Shown: positions 54,159 through 63,912, numbered from the stretch's first letter. The stretch is DNA of 64,000 nucleotides from UBA1845 sp002338715 (GCA_035344155.1 DAORAL010000001.1:232642-296641), one strand, 5' to 3'. A program made the numbers and translations. Notes: a model not told the origin generated them from the letters alone.

Positions 54159-55703
54159 ATGGCAAGTAAACGTACAAACAAGAAAGTCGCACGTCCACCG
54201 GCAAAGCGGTCCGGGCGCAAGTCCGCACTTGTCGATACGCGCATCGTGTACTGCGGCGACTGTCTCGATCAGCTTGAAAGGTTACCGGACAATTGCGTGG
54301 ATCTGATCTACATTGATCCGCCGTTCAACAGCAATCGCAACTATGAGGTTTTCTGGGGCGAGACGAAGGAAAAAAGAGCCTTTGAAGATCGTCATGCCTC
54401 GACCGCCGCCTACATCGACTACATGCGCCCGCGATGTGTTGAACTGGCGCGAGTCTTGAAGAAAACGGGCAGCTTCTATTATCACTGCGATTGGCATGCG
54501 AGCCATTATGTAAAAGTAATGCTTGATCAGATATTGGGTGAGGGAAACTTCGTAAACGAAATAATATGGAAGCGACAAAGTGCGCACAACGATGCCAAAC
54601 AGGGCGCAAAGCACCTTGGGCGGATCCACGACACGCTTTTTCTTTACAAAAACGGATCGTCCCATACGTTTAATCATCAGTACAGACCGTACAGTCCCGA
54701 TTACATTCAAAAGTTCTATAAGCACGTTGAATCTGAGACTGGCCGTCGATATTCGTTGGGCGATATTACTGCGCCGGGTGGCGCGGCCCCGTCAAAGGGC
54801 AATCCTTGCTACGAATTCCTGGGGGTCACTCGCTATTGGAGATTTAGTCGCGAAGTGATGCGACGCCTTTACGATGAGGGCAGAATCGTCCAAAAGAAAG
54901 AAGGAGCGATACCTCGCCAGAAAAGATACCTTGACGAAGGCAAGGGCGTGCCCGTAGGCAGTCTTTGGGACGACATAGGCCCAATTCAATCAAGTGCCGA
55001 GGAGGGCCTGGGGTACCCAACGCAAAAGCCCCTTGCATTGCTTGATCGTATCTTGAATCTCAGTAGTAACTCCAACGACATCATCCTCGACGCATTTTGC
55101 GGTTGCGGCACAGCGCTTGTTGCAGCCCAGAATCTTGATCGTCAGTGGATTGGCATTGACGTCTCGCCAACGGCCTGCCGCGTAATGGCGAAACGACTCC
55201 GAGATGTCAGCAAACTTCCCGAAGACGAGGATCTTTGGCGAGCAGGGCGCGGCTTTGTCGTTCGCGACTTGCCTTGGACCGAAGAAAAACTGCGAAAGAT
55301 ACCCCCGTTTGAATTCGAAAACTGGGCCGTGATTGCATTGGGAGGAATTCCGAACAAGACACAAGTTGGCGATATGGGAATCGATGGTCGCATATTTCCG
55401 GTTAGTTCGGCACCAGCGAAATCCAAAGTCACAAAGGGTGAGACACCGACATTTGAGCAGTTTCTGGATCATTGGTATCCGATACAAGTTAAACAGAAAA
55501 ATAGGGTTGGACGGCCGGACATTGATGCATTTGAAGCGGTGATGACTCGCGAAGATCGCAAGAAAGGTTTTTTTGTTTCGTTCGATTTCACGGATGGAGC
55601 ATTGCAAGAGATAGACGCATTTTTCCGCAAAAGCGGAAGAGTCATTATCGCCCTGACTGTTCGCGAAATACTCGATGAGCAATTGGCCAAGAAATTGGCA
55701 TAG
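54159..55703 (+). CDS. DNA methyltransferase (beta class) fused to Mrr-like PD-(D/E)XK domain
   Basis: 514 residues. The N-terminal part is an N4/N6-type DNA methyltransferase: motif IV DPPF (53-56) in LIYIDPPFNSNRNYEVFWG precedes the SAM-binding motif I ILDAFCGCGTALVAAQNLDRQWIGIDVS (around 309-336), the order of class beta. From about 395 a nuclease-like domain begins, GDMGIDGRIFP (D409) and WYPIQVKQ (Q443, K445), like the Mrr family that cuts modified DNA or restriction fusions. Modification and cleavage domains in one chain suggest a type II-like R-M enzyme. No partner or recognition subunit is next to it. Codon use suggests lateral transfer. Confidence 0.85.
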   Translation: MASKRTNKKVARPPAKRSGRKSALVDTRIVYCGDCLDQLERLPDNCVDLIYIDPPFNSNRNYEVFWGETKEKRAFEDRHASTAAYIDYMRPRCVELARVLKKTGSFYYHCDWHASHYVKVMLDQILGEGNFVNEIIWKRQSAHNDAKQGAKHLGRIHDTLFLYKNGSSHTFNHQYRPYSPDYIQKFYKHVESETGRRYSLGDITAPGGAAPSKGNPCYEFLGVTRYWRFSREVMRRLYDEGRIVQKKEGAIPRQKRYLDEGKGVPVGSLWDDIGPIQSSAEEGLGYPTQKPLALLDRILNLSSNSNDIILDAFCGCGTALVAAQNLDRQWIGIDVSPTACRVMAKRLRDVSKLPEDEDLWRAGRGFVVRDLPWTEEKLRKIPPFEFENWAVIALGGIPNKTQVGDMGIDGRIFPVSSAPAKSKVTKGETPTFEQFLDHWYPIQVKQKNRVGRPDIDAFEAVMTREDRKKGFFVSFDFTDGALQEIDAFFRKSGRVIIALTVREILDEQLAKKLA

Positions 55704-55746
55704 TCAGTCCCCCACCCTTCCGCTTCGCTCAAGGGCGGGGCACCCG
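55704..55746. repeat. CCCCCACCCT hairpin repeat, long-loop variant
   Basis: CCCCCACCCTT, then CCGCTTCGCTC, then AAGGGCGGGGCACC. The loop is longer than in the other copies. Directly after the methyltransferase stop. Confidence 0.7.
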
Positions 55747-55768
55747 GCGCACGACATCGAAACCTATT

Positions 55769-55915
55769 CTATAGCGATCTTAGTCCAAGCGTAGCGTTTT
55801 GCTCGTCCGCTTTTCGCTGTGCGGGGGCCGGTGCTCGCCGTGTTTGACTTTGCTCTTCTCCTGGATTCCCGCGTGCACGGGAATGACGACAGGGTCGCGC
55901 TGCTGCGGCTGGACC
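55769..55915 (-). repeat. MITE-like dispersed element, copy 4
   Basis: Starts CTATAGCGATCTTAGTCCAAGCGTAGCG, holds the hairpin CTGGATTCCCGCGTGCACGG (from 55861), and ends in the inverted TIR GCTGCGGCTGGACC (near 55914). Downstream of the CCCCCACCCT repeat and before the AI-2E permease stop. Confidence 0.7.
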
Positions 55916-55939
55916 AATGCGCTCCCGCGTGTTGCGCGG

Positions 55940-57106
55940 CTATTCCGGCTGGACGGCTTGGGCGTTCTTGTCGCCTAGTACGAACCGCTTGTAGTAGGCT
56001 ACGCCTAAGCAGGTGAAGGGGATGGCCAATACCAGTCCTAGAAAGCCCAGCAGTTTTCCCCAGATGAAGATGCCTAGCAGGAGGGTGACCGGGCGGAGGC
56101 CTACTGATTTGCCCATGATTTTGGGCGTCAGCAGCCCGTCTTGGATTAATTGGCAGACGGCGAAGATGCCGAGGATTGCGACGGCTGATATCCATAGCGG
56201 GCGGTTGGATTCCAGGTCGCGAACGAGGCCGAGCAGCAGTGCGGGAATGAGGCCGACCGTTTGCAGGTAGGGCACCATGTTGAGCATGCCGACGCCGAGT
56301 CCGAGGAGGATGGCCATCCTTAGTCCGACGATCTTGAAGCCGATCGCAAAGATGATGCCGCAGGTGAACGCGATGATGAATTGGCCGCGGAAGTAGCGGC
56401 TCATCGCGAAGCCGAATTCATCGACAAACCCGACGATGTCCTCGCGGTACTTGGGCGGGAGGAACGACTTCCACGTGTTGGCCATCAATCGGTAGTCGAT
56501 CAACAGGAACACCAGGTACAGCATCACAACGACCACGCCCGTCAGTCCAAGAAGGAAACTCAGCGTGCCGGTGACGACGTTGACCAATCCCGGTGCAACG
56601 TAGTGGACGACCTTTTGAATGATCGTGGTGACTTCGAGGCCTTCGACATCTTCGGTGGCGAGTTTGGCTTGTAGTTCCTGCAGAAGGCTTTTGACGATGG
56701 GGTTTTCCTGTTCTTCGACGAATGCGTTGAAGGCTTGGCCGACGCCTTTGACCTCGGGCATGCTTGGTGATTGAACGAATTCATTGAGGAGGCTGCGCAT
56801 TGAAGCGATTTCTTTTCCGCCGATGTAGACGAGGACGGAGGTCAGCGCGAAGGTGACGATGCCGCAGCCGATGACGGTGATGAAGACGGCTGGCGTGCGG
56901 CGGTTGAGGCGCGACTCGAGTGCGTTGACGATGGGGTTGAGCAGGTAGGCCAACAGCAGGGCGATGGCGAACGGGATCAGGACGTCGGAGAGGTATCGCA
57001 CGAGTCCGAAGAATGCGACGAGGGTGGCGATCGTCAGGAGTAGACGGAATACGCGATCGAAATCCCATTGGCGTTCTTTTTTCTGTGGGGCGTCCATGGC
57101 GGCCAT
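55940..57106 (-). CDS. AI-2E/PerM-family membrane transporter
   Basis: About 388 residues with seven to eight hydrophobic segments. Family features: LVRYLSDVLIPFAIALLLAYLLNPIV near residue 35, GFAMSRYFRGQFIIAFTCGIIFAIGFKIVGLRMAILLGLGVGMLNMVPYL near 245 and GKSVGLRPVTLLLGIFIWGKLLGFLGLVLAIPF near 330. Members are reported as AI-2 exporters or Na+/H+ antiporters; substrate unclear. Start at ATG 57106 or 57097; the frame reading upstream would translate a repeat arm. Confidence 0.9.
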   Translation of the reverse strand: MAAMDAPQKKERQWDFDRVFRLLLTIATLVAFFGLVRYLSDVLIPFAIALLLAYLLNPIVNALESRLNRRTPAVFITVIGCGIVTFALTSVLVYIGGKEIASMRSLLNEFVQSPSMPEVKGVGQAFNAFVEEQENPIVKSLLQELQAKLATEDVEGLEVTTIIQKVVHYVAPGLVNVVTGTLSFLLGLTGVVVVMLYLVFLLIDYRLMANTWKSFLPPKYREDIVGFVDEFGFAMSRYFRGQFIIAFTCGIIFAIGFKIVGLRMAILLGLGVGMLNMVPYLQTVGLIPALLLGLVRDLESNRPLWISAVAILGIFAVCQLIQDGLLTPKIMGKSVGLRPVTLLLGIFIWGKLLGFLGLVLAIPFTCLGVAYYKRFVLGDKNAQAVQPE

Positions 57107-57148
57107 TGGAATCGTGGCGGGGGGATATTGCAAGATTTGGTTGTTGTC

Positions 57149-57295
57149 GTCATTCCCGCGCAGGCGGGAATCCAGGAGTAGGCGTAGCCCCAAGCAAGCC
57201 CTGCCATTCCAGGAATGTCTATCGCGCCCTATTGGATTGCATGGTCAACAATGCGTGGTCGATTGATTCTGGATTCCCGCTTTCGCGGGAATGAC
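57149..57295. repeat. Paired inverted hairpin element (147 bp)
   Basis: The left arm GTCATTCCCGCGCAGGCGGG begins at 57149 and the right arm CGCGGGAATGAC ends at 57295, with about 90 bp between them (CCAGGAATGTC inside). Same length as 10826. Confidence 0.7.
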
Positions 57296-57339
57296 GGCGA
57301 TGAAGGGCGGGCGCCTTGCACCTTGGGCGGAGCGTCGCC

Positions 57340-59034
57340 CTAGTAGTCTTCTTCTGTGGCGTAGCGTTCTGGGTAGGCTCGTTCGAGCATTTCTTCTCTT
57401 GTGCGGCGGGATTGTTCATCGCCTCGGCGTTTGAATTCCTGGCGCAAGGCGAGGTTGATTCCGAGGACGACGACGAGTCCGATCATGCCGAACTGGTAAA
57501 CGATGCCGCAGACGAGGGCGGTGAAGGCGGCAGCGATGAATGCGGCGAAGAACCAGCTAAAGACGACCCAGATCGATCGGGCGATTTTCAGACCGGCATC
57601 ACCTTTTTGGAAGATGCGGTCGCCCATGCCGGTGCCGACGAGTGCGGCGAAGGTGACATAGGTGGTGGACACGGGCATTTTGAAGCTTGAGGCGATGGCG
57701 ATGACGCTGGCTGACACGCCCATGATGACGGTGGCGCGAAGGGCGTCGTAATGCTGACGACTGGCTTGCCTTGTTGGCGCATAAGTGGATACGAGTGACT
57801 CTTCGCGATTGGACCTGCGGGCGAGCCATTCGCCGATGGTGAGGCACCAGCCCGGTGCGTAGAGGCGGACGCGATCGGCATGGCTGCCCATGTTGACGGC
57901 TGCTTTCGTGACGCGCGTGGCGTTTTTGGTGCGCATGCCCATGAAGAGCAGGATGCCGCAGACGAAGAGTTGCCATTGATCGATGCGCGATTCGGATGCG
58001 ACTTTGATACCGGCATCCCAGTTCTGGATGATGCTGATGGTGGCGAGTCCGGGTGAGGCGCAGTTGGCGAGGTCGTTTTGTCCGAAGGCGAATGCCATCG
58101 AGAGCATGCCGCAGACCGCGAGCACGGGGAAGACTTTGACGGCTGCCCGTTTTCCGTAGCGCATGAGAAAGACTGAGATCACGCCAGCAAAAAAGAACCA
58201 CAAACCGAACACGCAGAAAGTCGGGCCCATGGGTGTCTTGTGGATGAGGGCATTGAGCGTGTCGATGCCGGGGACTTTCTTCATACCTTTGATGATCATG
58301 AAGAAGACCATACCGCTGGCGATTCCGCCGCCGATCCACGCGCCGTGGATTTTCATGGTGCGCAGGTCTTCCGTCTTTTGGCCGATCACGCCTCGAACAA
58401 CCCGCTGCACAAGGAACGAAGAGAACCCGGACAGGAAAATCGACACGATGATTGCGAGGACGACGCTGCTGGCTTTCGACCAATTGACGAGGTTGTCGGT
58501 ATTGGCGATGAACGACATGGCCACGGCGGCTCCGATGAGTTCGAAGACAAGACAGGCCGTGGTCGAAACGGGCATGCCGAACGCGGAGTAGCCGTATAGC
58601 AGGACGGTGTCGACGAGGTAGACGGATATATAGATGGCTGCGGCTTGTTCGAGCGAAATCTTGGTAGGGTCGAAAATGCCTTTGCGTGCAGTCTCGATGA
58701 CGCCGCCGGAAAGTGATGCGCCGATGATGACGGCGATGCCGGCGAGGATGACGGCGCGTTTACGGGTCATCAGTCGTGCGCCGTAAACGGCGTTGATTAG
58801 GTTGGCTGCATCGTTTCGACCGACTTCGATCGTATCCCAGATGAGCATGCAGACGGAGAAGACGAAGATGCCTGCGAGGGTGAATCCTTTGCCGAAGAGG
58901 TAGGTGAGTGCGGCAAAGAGAACTGCGCCGTACCACCAAGACGGGACGGCGTCCTTAGCCCGGGCAAGGAATCCTTTTGGTGGCGTGTTGTTGATGGCGT
59001 CGACTCCGCGGTCTTTGCCGCATCGGTGCTGCAT
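57340..59034 (-). CDS. PiT-family inorganic phosphate transporter
   Basis: Takes up phosphate, usually with protons or metal-phosphate complexes, at the inner membrane. 564 residues with about ten helices and the two family signature sequences: GRNDAANLINAVYGARLMTRKRA (near residue 72) and FAFGQNDLANCASPGLA (near 330). The large cytoplasmic loop with RKTEDLRTMK-like basic sequence is present. It follows the PhoU-like (DUF47) gene 22 bp downstream on the same strand, an arrangement common for PiT systems. Confidence 0.92.
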   Translation of the reverse strand: MQHRCGKDRGVDAINNTPPKGFLARAKDAVPSWWYGAVLFAALTYLFGKGFTLAGIFVFSVCMLIWDTIEVGRNDAANLINAVYGARLMTRKRAVILAGIAVIIGASLSGGVIETARKGIFDPTKISLEQAAAIYISVYLVDTVLLYGYSAFGMPVSTTACLVFELIGAAVAMSFIANTDNLVNWSKASSVVLAIIVSIFLSGFSSFLVQRVVRGVIGQKTEDLRTMKIHGAWIGGGIASGMVFFMIIKGMKKVPGIDTLNALIHKTPMGPTFCVFGLWFFFAGVISVFLMRYGKRAAVKVFPVLAVCGMLSMAFAFGQNDLANCASPGLATISIIQNWDAGIKVASESRIDQWQLFVCGILLFMGMRTKNATRVTKAAVNMGSHADRVRLYAPGWCLTIGEWLARRSNREESLVSTYAPTRQASRQHYDALRATVIMGVSASVIAIASSFKMPVSTTYVTFAALVGTGMGDRIFQKGDAGLKIARSIWVVFSWFFAAFIAAAFTALVCGIVYQFGMIGLVVVLGINLALRQEFKRRGDEQSRRTREEMLERAYPERYATEEDY

Positions 59035-59056
59035 GCGGTCGGTGGTTTGGCGGTTG

Positions 59057-59731
59057 TTACCTTGACGTCAGCATTCTTCGCACACGGTCGGCTAGGCTTT
59101 CAGCAGAGTTGGCAAGTTGGCCAAGTTCTCCGAAGACCTTAAACCAGAGCATGATGTCCAAACACGAGACTTCGTTTTCAAGCGCAAACAGCGCTTTCGA
59201 CAGTTTGTATTGCTTTCGGTCGGATTCCCATTCGGCGCGTTCAACTTTGGCGACGAGGGCCAGGACGTTTTCGACTTTGTCGTGGGGGAATCCCTGGTGG
59301 ACGGCTTCTTCGAGCGGATCGTTCAACCCTTGGGCCAAGTTGCAGACATTCAGGATTGAATCAACGTAGTCCATCGTCAAGTCGCTGATGGCGGCTGGCA
59401 GTGTCAGGTTTTTGACGGTCAGCAGGAACGCGACATCTTCAGCCGCGTCGGCCATGTCGTCCTGAAGCTTGACGTGACCGAGCAGGTCTCCGCGAAAGAC
59501 GGGGAGGTAGAACGTTTTTGGAATCGTCTGCCGGATTTCATCTTTGATGACGTCGGCAGCGTGTTCGGTTTTGAAGATGTCTTTGGTAATGCTCTCGAGG
59601 GTGTCGAACTTTCCTTCCCGGACCGCTTCAAAGAGGGGCTTGACCAACGAGACGCAGCGCATGACGGCATCGAGTTGTACTTTGAGTGGTTGAAAAGGAG
59701 AATGGCGGAACGCGTCAACGAACTTCGACAC
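59057..59731 (-). CDS. DUF47 (PhoU-like) phosphate-transport accessory protein
   Basis: 224 residues, helical bundle. Family features: LEAVREGKFDTLESITKDIFKTEHAADVIKDEIRQTIPKTFYLPVFRGDLLGHVKLQDDMADAAED and EVSCLDIMLWFKVFGELGQLANSAESLADRVRRML. It probably gates or stabilises the PiT transporter encoded next in the operon. Soluble; no signal peptide. Start ATG at 59731. Confidence 0.93.
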   Translation of the reverse strand: MSKFVDAFRHSPFQPLKVQLDAVMRCVSLVKPLFEAVREGKFDTLESITKDIFKTEHAADVIKDEIRQTIPKTFYLPVFRGDLLGHVKLQDDMADAAEDVAFLLTVKNLTLPAAISDLTMDYVDSILNVCNLAQGLNDPLEEAVHQGFPHDKVENVLALVAKVERAEWESDRKQYKLSKALFALENEVSCLDIMLWFKVFGELGQLANSAESLADRVRRMLTSR

Positions 59732-60181
59732 TTGGCACCTCCGTGGTTTGTTTTGACAAAATCGCCAAAGGGGGCAGATCGCTCGCAGATGCCCGTTGGG
59801 GCGCGGGGTTTGTACCGAAAGCGACTGCGCGTTGCAATGGGGAGAACGTTAAAAACGTGTTTTTTCTGCGTGGTTTTAGGGGGCATGTTGGATTTGGGGC
59901 GACGTTGACGAAAATCATCGCGCGAACGCAGCTTCGCTTCTCAGCGTGGTTTACATCAATTGCGCGGCGGATTAGAATTCTGGATTGCCTTGGGCGGATT
60001 CGCCCTTTTGGGGTGTTGCAATTTCACGTGTTGCGCGGGCTGAGGCGACCTCGCCAAGACGATTGCGCGGCATGATTTGATACGAGCCCATCCCGGCGCG
60101 GCGGTCCCCGTCTTACATCAAATATCCATGGCGCAATCCCAGTCCAAAGAGCCGCTTTTCTAAGAACATCCACCAGGATTG

Positions 60182-60920
60182 CGCCTGCGTCGCGTGCGCG
60201 ACTGGTTTTTTCATGGACTGACTCATGCGGCGTATGACCTCTGCCGCCTCAACCTAAGCATTGTCTCGCCGGAGTTGTCGTCCACATTGGGCTGAAGCAA
60301 CTCGCACATACGGCGACGTCAATACTGCTCGGCATTGGGCGTACGGCATTGCACAATTCGTCAACGGTCTTTTCACCGAAGGCCTTGGCGGAAAAATGGC
60401 AATGACATGGCGATGACCTTCGGGGAACTGGGCGGCGGGTGGATCGTTGGTATCGGGCGTCATCTTTGACAAATTGTTCAATGGGAAACGGGCTCCCGTT
60501 GCGGCGCTTTTGTTCTTGTTTCAAGCCGTTCTCATTGAGGTTGCCCAGCTAATGTCTTCTGGAAAGATTGGGACCACGCTTCATGTTTCGGTGACGGTAC
60601 CGATGGGAATTCATGTGGGCTGCGATGCGACTCACTCGCGGCTTGGGACCGGCGTCGGCAAAGGACTTGGGTGGAAGAAAGATGGCCGGCTTTTCCTCCG
60701 GCGTGATCGACTCGTTCCAGTATTTTGGCGCGGGGTATCGGCCTTCTTGATCGGTCGCCTCATGGATCGACACATGGTCGAGACGCCGGAAGGCGAGAAG
60801 ATGAATTCGGCGGTGTGATTTGCGTCTATGCTCCCCTGGGCGATTCTTGGCACGATGCTGATGACCTACCTGTGGTTGAAGCATCGGGGGCGCGATACGG
60901 CTGGGACTCTACTTGTGCGT
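60182..60920 (+). pseudogene. Decayed MFS transporter (organophosphate:phosphate antiporter type)
   Basis: Three frames read on the plus strand give pieces of one membrane protein. 60182-60296 encodes THAAYDLCRLNLSIVSPELS, ended by TGA. 60312-60416 encodes HWAYGIAQFVNGLFTEGLGG, ended by TGA. 60413-60461 encodes MTFGELGGGWIVGIG. Then 60447-60821 encodes SGVIFDKLFNGKRAPVAALL. The last frame reaches RLMDRHMVETPEGEKMNSAV before TGA, where TGG would continue in frame into FASMLPWAILGTMLMTYLWL. These are the start and the second half of a GlpT/UhpT-like MFS protein. Helices 3-7 are missing. The gene is dead: internal deletion, at least three frame changes and two nonsense codons. Confidence 0.8.
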
Positions 60921-61151
60921 CTGCATTTTTTGCCTTCGCGACGCTCTTTTGGACCTTGCGACATTCAATTGGATCACGTCTTCTGCTTCTGCGCGACTTG
61001 TTTGGTTTTGCCGGGGAGCGTATAGTGAGACTCCGCACCAACGAGTGGTTTCGAAAACTCCGCCGGTTTGAGTCGAGGGGCCCACTGCTTTCCTGTCGAA
61101 TTCATTCCGGCGCTTAAGGTCAAGACGTACGATCGTTGAGGAGAAAGTGGC

Positions 61152-62243
61152 ATGGCGACCGAACACGTTCCGTTGCAGGCGATTGATCACATCGAATTCT
61201 TCGTGGGCAATGCATTTCAAGCCGCCCATTTCTATCGCACGATGTTTGGATTCAATATCATCGCGCACAGCGGTCTGACGACCGGGCGGCGCGGGCAGTC
61301 TTCGTACCTCGTCGAACAAGGCAAGATTCGATTGCTGTTGACGTCGGCATTATCGCCGGATTGCCCGGTGGCGCGACACTGTGCGCTGCATGGCGACGGT
61401 GTTCATTCGGTGGCGTTTCGGGTGAACGATGTTGAAGCGACGATTAACGCGGTGAAAGCCAACGGCGCCACCGTGGTCAAGCCGCTGACGACCTGGCAGG
61501 ACAGTTTCGGCGAGTTGCGCTTTGCGGCGATCAAGACGTACGGCGACACGGTGCACACGTTCATCGATCGATCGGATTACAAAGGTATTTTCGCGCCGAA
61601 GTATGTGCAGATGGAATCGCCCAAGACGGAGTCGGCTGGCTTGCTGGCAGTTGATCATGTGGTGGGCAACGTCGAGCTTGGAGCGATGCGCTATTGGGCC
61701 GATTTCTATGCGCGCGTGCTTGGGTTTACGCAACTGGCGCACTTTACGGATGACGATATCAGCACGGAATACACGGCCCTCATGTCGAAGGTGATGCAGA
61801 GCGACAATGGGCTGATCAAGTTCCCGATCAATGAGCCGGCAGAAGGTCGCAAGAAGTCGCAGATTGAAGAGTACCTCGATTTCTATCATGGGCCAGGCGT
61901 GCAGCACGTGGCGTTGAGTACGGGCGATATCATCGCGACCGTGAAGCGATTGCGCGGGGCGGGGATCGAGTTCCTGTATGTGCCCGACACCTATTACGAT
62001 CAACTCATAAGCCGCGTCGGTGAAATCAAGGAAGACATCGACGAACTCCGCAAGTGGGGCATCCTGGTCGATCGCGACGAGGATGGTTATCTGCTTCAAA
62101 TCTTCACCAAGCCGGTGGAAGATCGGCCTACGTTGTTCTACGAAATCATTCAGCGGAAGGGATCACGTGGTTTTGGCGTGGGTAACTTCAAGGCGCTGTT
62201 TGTTTCGATTGAAGAAGAGCAGCGCAAACGCGGTACGTTGTAG
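61152..62243 (+). CDS. hppD: 4-hydroxyphenylpyruvate dioxygenase
   Basis: Fe(II) enzyme of tyrosine catabolism forming homogentisate. 363 residues, two VOC halves. C-terminal iron ligands: His169 (LAVDHVVGNV), His252 (GPGVQHVALST) and Glu331 (RPTLFYEIIQRKG). Other family features are DGYLLQIFTKP and FGVGNFKALF. Length is normal. Start ATG 61152 preceded by GAGGAGAAAG. The remaining tyrosine-degradation genes are not adjacent. It follows the MFS pseudogene. Confidence 0.95.
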   Translation: MATEHVPLQAIDHIEFFVGNAFQAAHFYRTMFGFNIIAHSGLTTGRRGQSSYLVEQGKIRLLLTSALSPDCPVARHCALHGDGVHSVAFRVNDVEATINAVKANGATVVKPLTTWQDSFGELRFAAIKTYGDTVHTFIDRSDYKGIFAPKYVQMESPKTESAGLLAVDHVVGNVELGAMRYWADFYARVLGFTQLAHFTDDDISTEYTALMSKVMQSDNGLIKFPINEPAEGRKKSQIEEYLDFYHGPGVQHVALSTGDIIATVKRLRGAGIEFLYVPDTYYDQLISRVGEIKEDIDELRKWGILVDRDEDGYLLQIFTKPVEDRPTLFYEIIQRKGSRGFGVGNFKALFVSIEEEQRKRGTL

Positions 62244-62275
62244 GATTCATCGGCGAGCCGCACGCTTACGAATGG

Positions 62276-62298
62276 CACTGGCAGGCGAGCTGCCAGTG
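62276..62298. repeat. CACTGGCAG...CTGCCAGTG hairpin, copy 2
   Basis: Same 9-bp arms as at 36554, loop GCGAG. Lies 33 bp after the hppD stop. Confidence 0.7.
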
Positions 62299-62333
62299 GC
62301 GCTCGGTGGTTTTCCGTTTCTGCGAGCATTTCC

Positions 62334-62361
62334 GTCATTCCCGCGCATGCGGGAATCCAGG
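62334..62361. repeat. Single hairpin repeat GTCATTCCC...GGGAATCC
   Basis: GTCATTCCCGCGCATGCGGG starts at 62334. The nearest opposite arm is inside the element at 62392, giving a total of 179 bp, longer than the four paired elements elsewhere. It is therefore treated as a single copy. Confidence 0.6.
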
Positions 62362-62391
62362 ATTGTACAGCGATACTCCGGTTTCTTATTC

Positions 62392-62560
62392 CTGTAGCGA
62401 TCTCAATCCAATCGTGTAGCGATTTGCTCGTCCACGCTTTACAGGACGGGTGGCGGTACTCACCTTGATTGACTTTGTCTTGCCCCTGGATTCCCGCTTT
62501 CGCGGGAATGACGACGCACACGGGAATGACGAGGTGCGCGGGAATGACGACGCGCCGGGG
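62392..62560 (-). repeat. MITE-like dispersed element, copy 5, with tandem GGGAATGACGA tail
   Basis: CTGTAGCGATCTCAATCCA at the left is like copies 3 and 4. The hairpin lies at 62487-62512. The right end is altered: three short direct copies of CGGGAATGACGA-like sequence at about 62501-62560, suggesting slippage. No clear right TIR remains. Confidence 0.65.
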
Positions 62561-62590
62561 GATGACGGTGGCAGCGCATGGCCCCCTTTA

Positions 62591-63691
62591 TCAGTACTCC
62601 CATGCCGTTATGATGTGGATGCACTGGGTGGCGAGGTGGCCGACGAAGATGGCGACGGCTGCGATTGCCCATCCGTGCGGGATGCGCAGGTATTTCTTGT
62701 ATCCAATCCAAAGCATCGCCCAAACAGAAACCAACGCCAATCCCAACACCGCATTTCCCAATCCTGAGTAGTAATCAAACCCGATGGATGGTACGCCGGA
62801 GCGTGGGTTTTTTGGCCAGGGCCAATAGTAAAGCGATGAGTCGAGGGCGGCTTCCAGGATGCACCATGCGCCGGTGCTGAAGCTGGCGAGGAAGGTCGAG
62901 TGTGCAAACACGCGCAGGACGTGTCGCCAGTTGGCTTTGTATTCCCGATTGGATTGAACGAAGAGCGAGAGCGCGAGGAACGTAAAGACGGACCACATGG
63001 CGTAGTCGATGAGGTCCGCGTTTTCGAACCTTGGGTTGTAAGTAAATTGCATTTTGGGACCGGGCGCGTTGGCTGCGATGACGTCGTTCATGAATGGATC
63101 GATTGCGAGCGCGGTGGTCTGCCATCCTCGGGCGAAGATCAGCCACTGAATCAAGATCAATATGACGAGCGGCTTGACGTTCGGCGTGTCGTATCGTGAG
63201 TAGGTGCGCCAGAGACGAAATGGGCTGGTTGCGCCGAGCCAGAACGTTGTGGCGATTGACTTCAACGGGGCGGCTGCCCAGCGATACTCGAACAAATCGC
63301 CGATTCTGCTGGCCGCGAAATGGGCGACATCTTCCCAGTCGATGGTCAACCCGCATTCCGGACAACGGTTCGACATCTGTCCGATCAGGCTGTAGCCGCA
63401 CTTGACGCAACACAGCGCCTCGGGCGGGAGCTTTGCGACTTGCGTGTACCACAGGTACTGGAGCCTCGGGCGGTTGGTTTCGATCACGTGGACGCAGAGG
63501 TCGTTCATGTCGATTTCGACGCCGCACTCCGGGCAGTGGTCGTGCCCGTCCCCGTGGATGATGTAATCGCATTTTGAGCAGCGCAGCAGTTCGGGATCGA
63601 CGGCGACGATCTGCTCGATCAACGACCTCGTGGCGGCTGATTCGTCTGAAATGGGCGAAGCGGATTCCTGCAAGACGTTTGAAACTCCCAA
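62591..63691 (-). CDS. Membrane protein with two N-terminal zinc ribbons
   Basis: 366 residues. Two CxxC ribbons near the N-terminus: CSKCDYIIHGDGHDHCPECG (38-57) and CVKCGYSLIGQMSNRCPECG (95-114). The C-terminal half has several hydrophobic segments, from about residue 170 on (LVILILIQWLIFARG, FTFLALSLFV, LGLALVSVWAMLWIG and others), and ends with an HLATQCIHIITAWEY helix. It resembles a YIP1-like membrane domain, tentatively. It shares the ribbon with 35938 and 39603. Function unknown. Confidence 0.7.
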   Translation of the reverse strand: MGVSNVLQESASPISDESAATRSLIEQIVAVDPELLRCSKCDYIIHGDGHDHCPECGVEIDMNDLCVHVIETNRPRLQYLWYTQVAKLPPEALCCVKCGYSLIGQMSNRCPECGLTIDWEDVAHFAASRIGDLFEYRWAAAPLKSIATTFWLGATSPFRLWRTYSRYDTPNVKPLVILILIQWLIFARGWQTTALAIDPFMNDVIAANAPGPKMQFTYNPRFENADLIDYAMWSVFTFLALSLFVQSNREYKANWRHVLRVFAHSTFLASFSTGAWCILEAALDSSLYYWPWPKNPRSGVPSIGFDYYSGLGNAVLGLALVSVWAMLWIGYKKYLRIPHGWAIAAVAIFVGHLATQCIHIITAWEY

Positions 63692-63912
63692 GCCGATTCA
63701 CGGCGCATGCTGACGAACAATCCGACGTGCCCGGCGAAGGATCGCAAACGGTGACGTGCGCATTTGCACTGGCGCTATTTTAGTGTGAGGGCGGCGCGGA
63801 TGCACGAAATTGGGTGCGTATTGGACGGAATTCGCCAATCAGTGGGCACGTTGTTGGTGTGCGGTTTCGGCGGTTGGGTTTTCATGGTGGTGGATTGCTT
63901 TCGGGGGAAATC

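Noticed and set aside
59740..60150. Search for a gene between the DUF47 gene and the MFS remnant.
   Set aside because: Only short frames without domain or ribosome site were seen on either strand.
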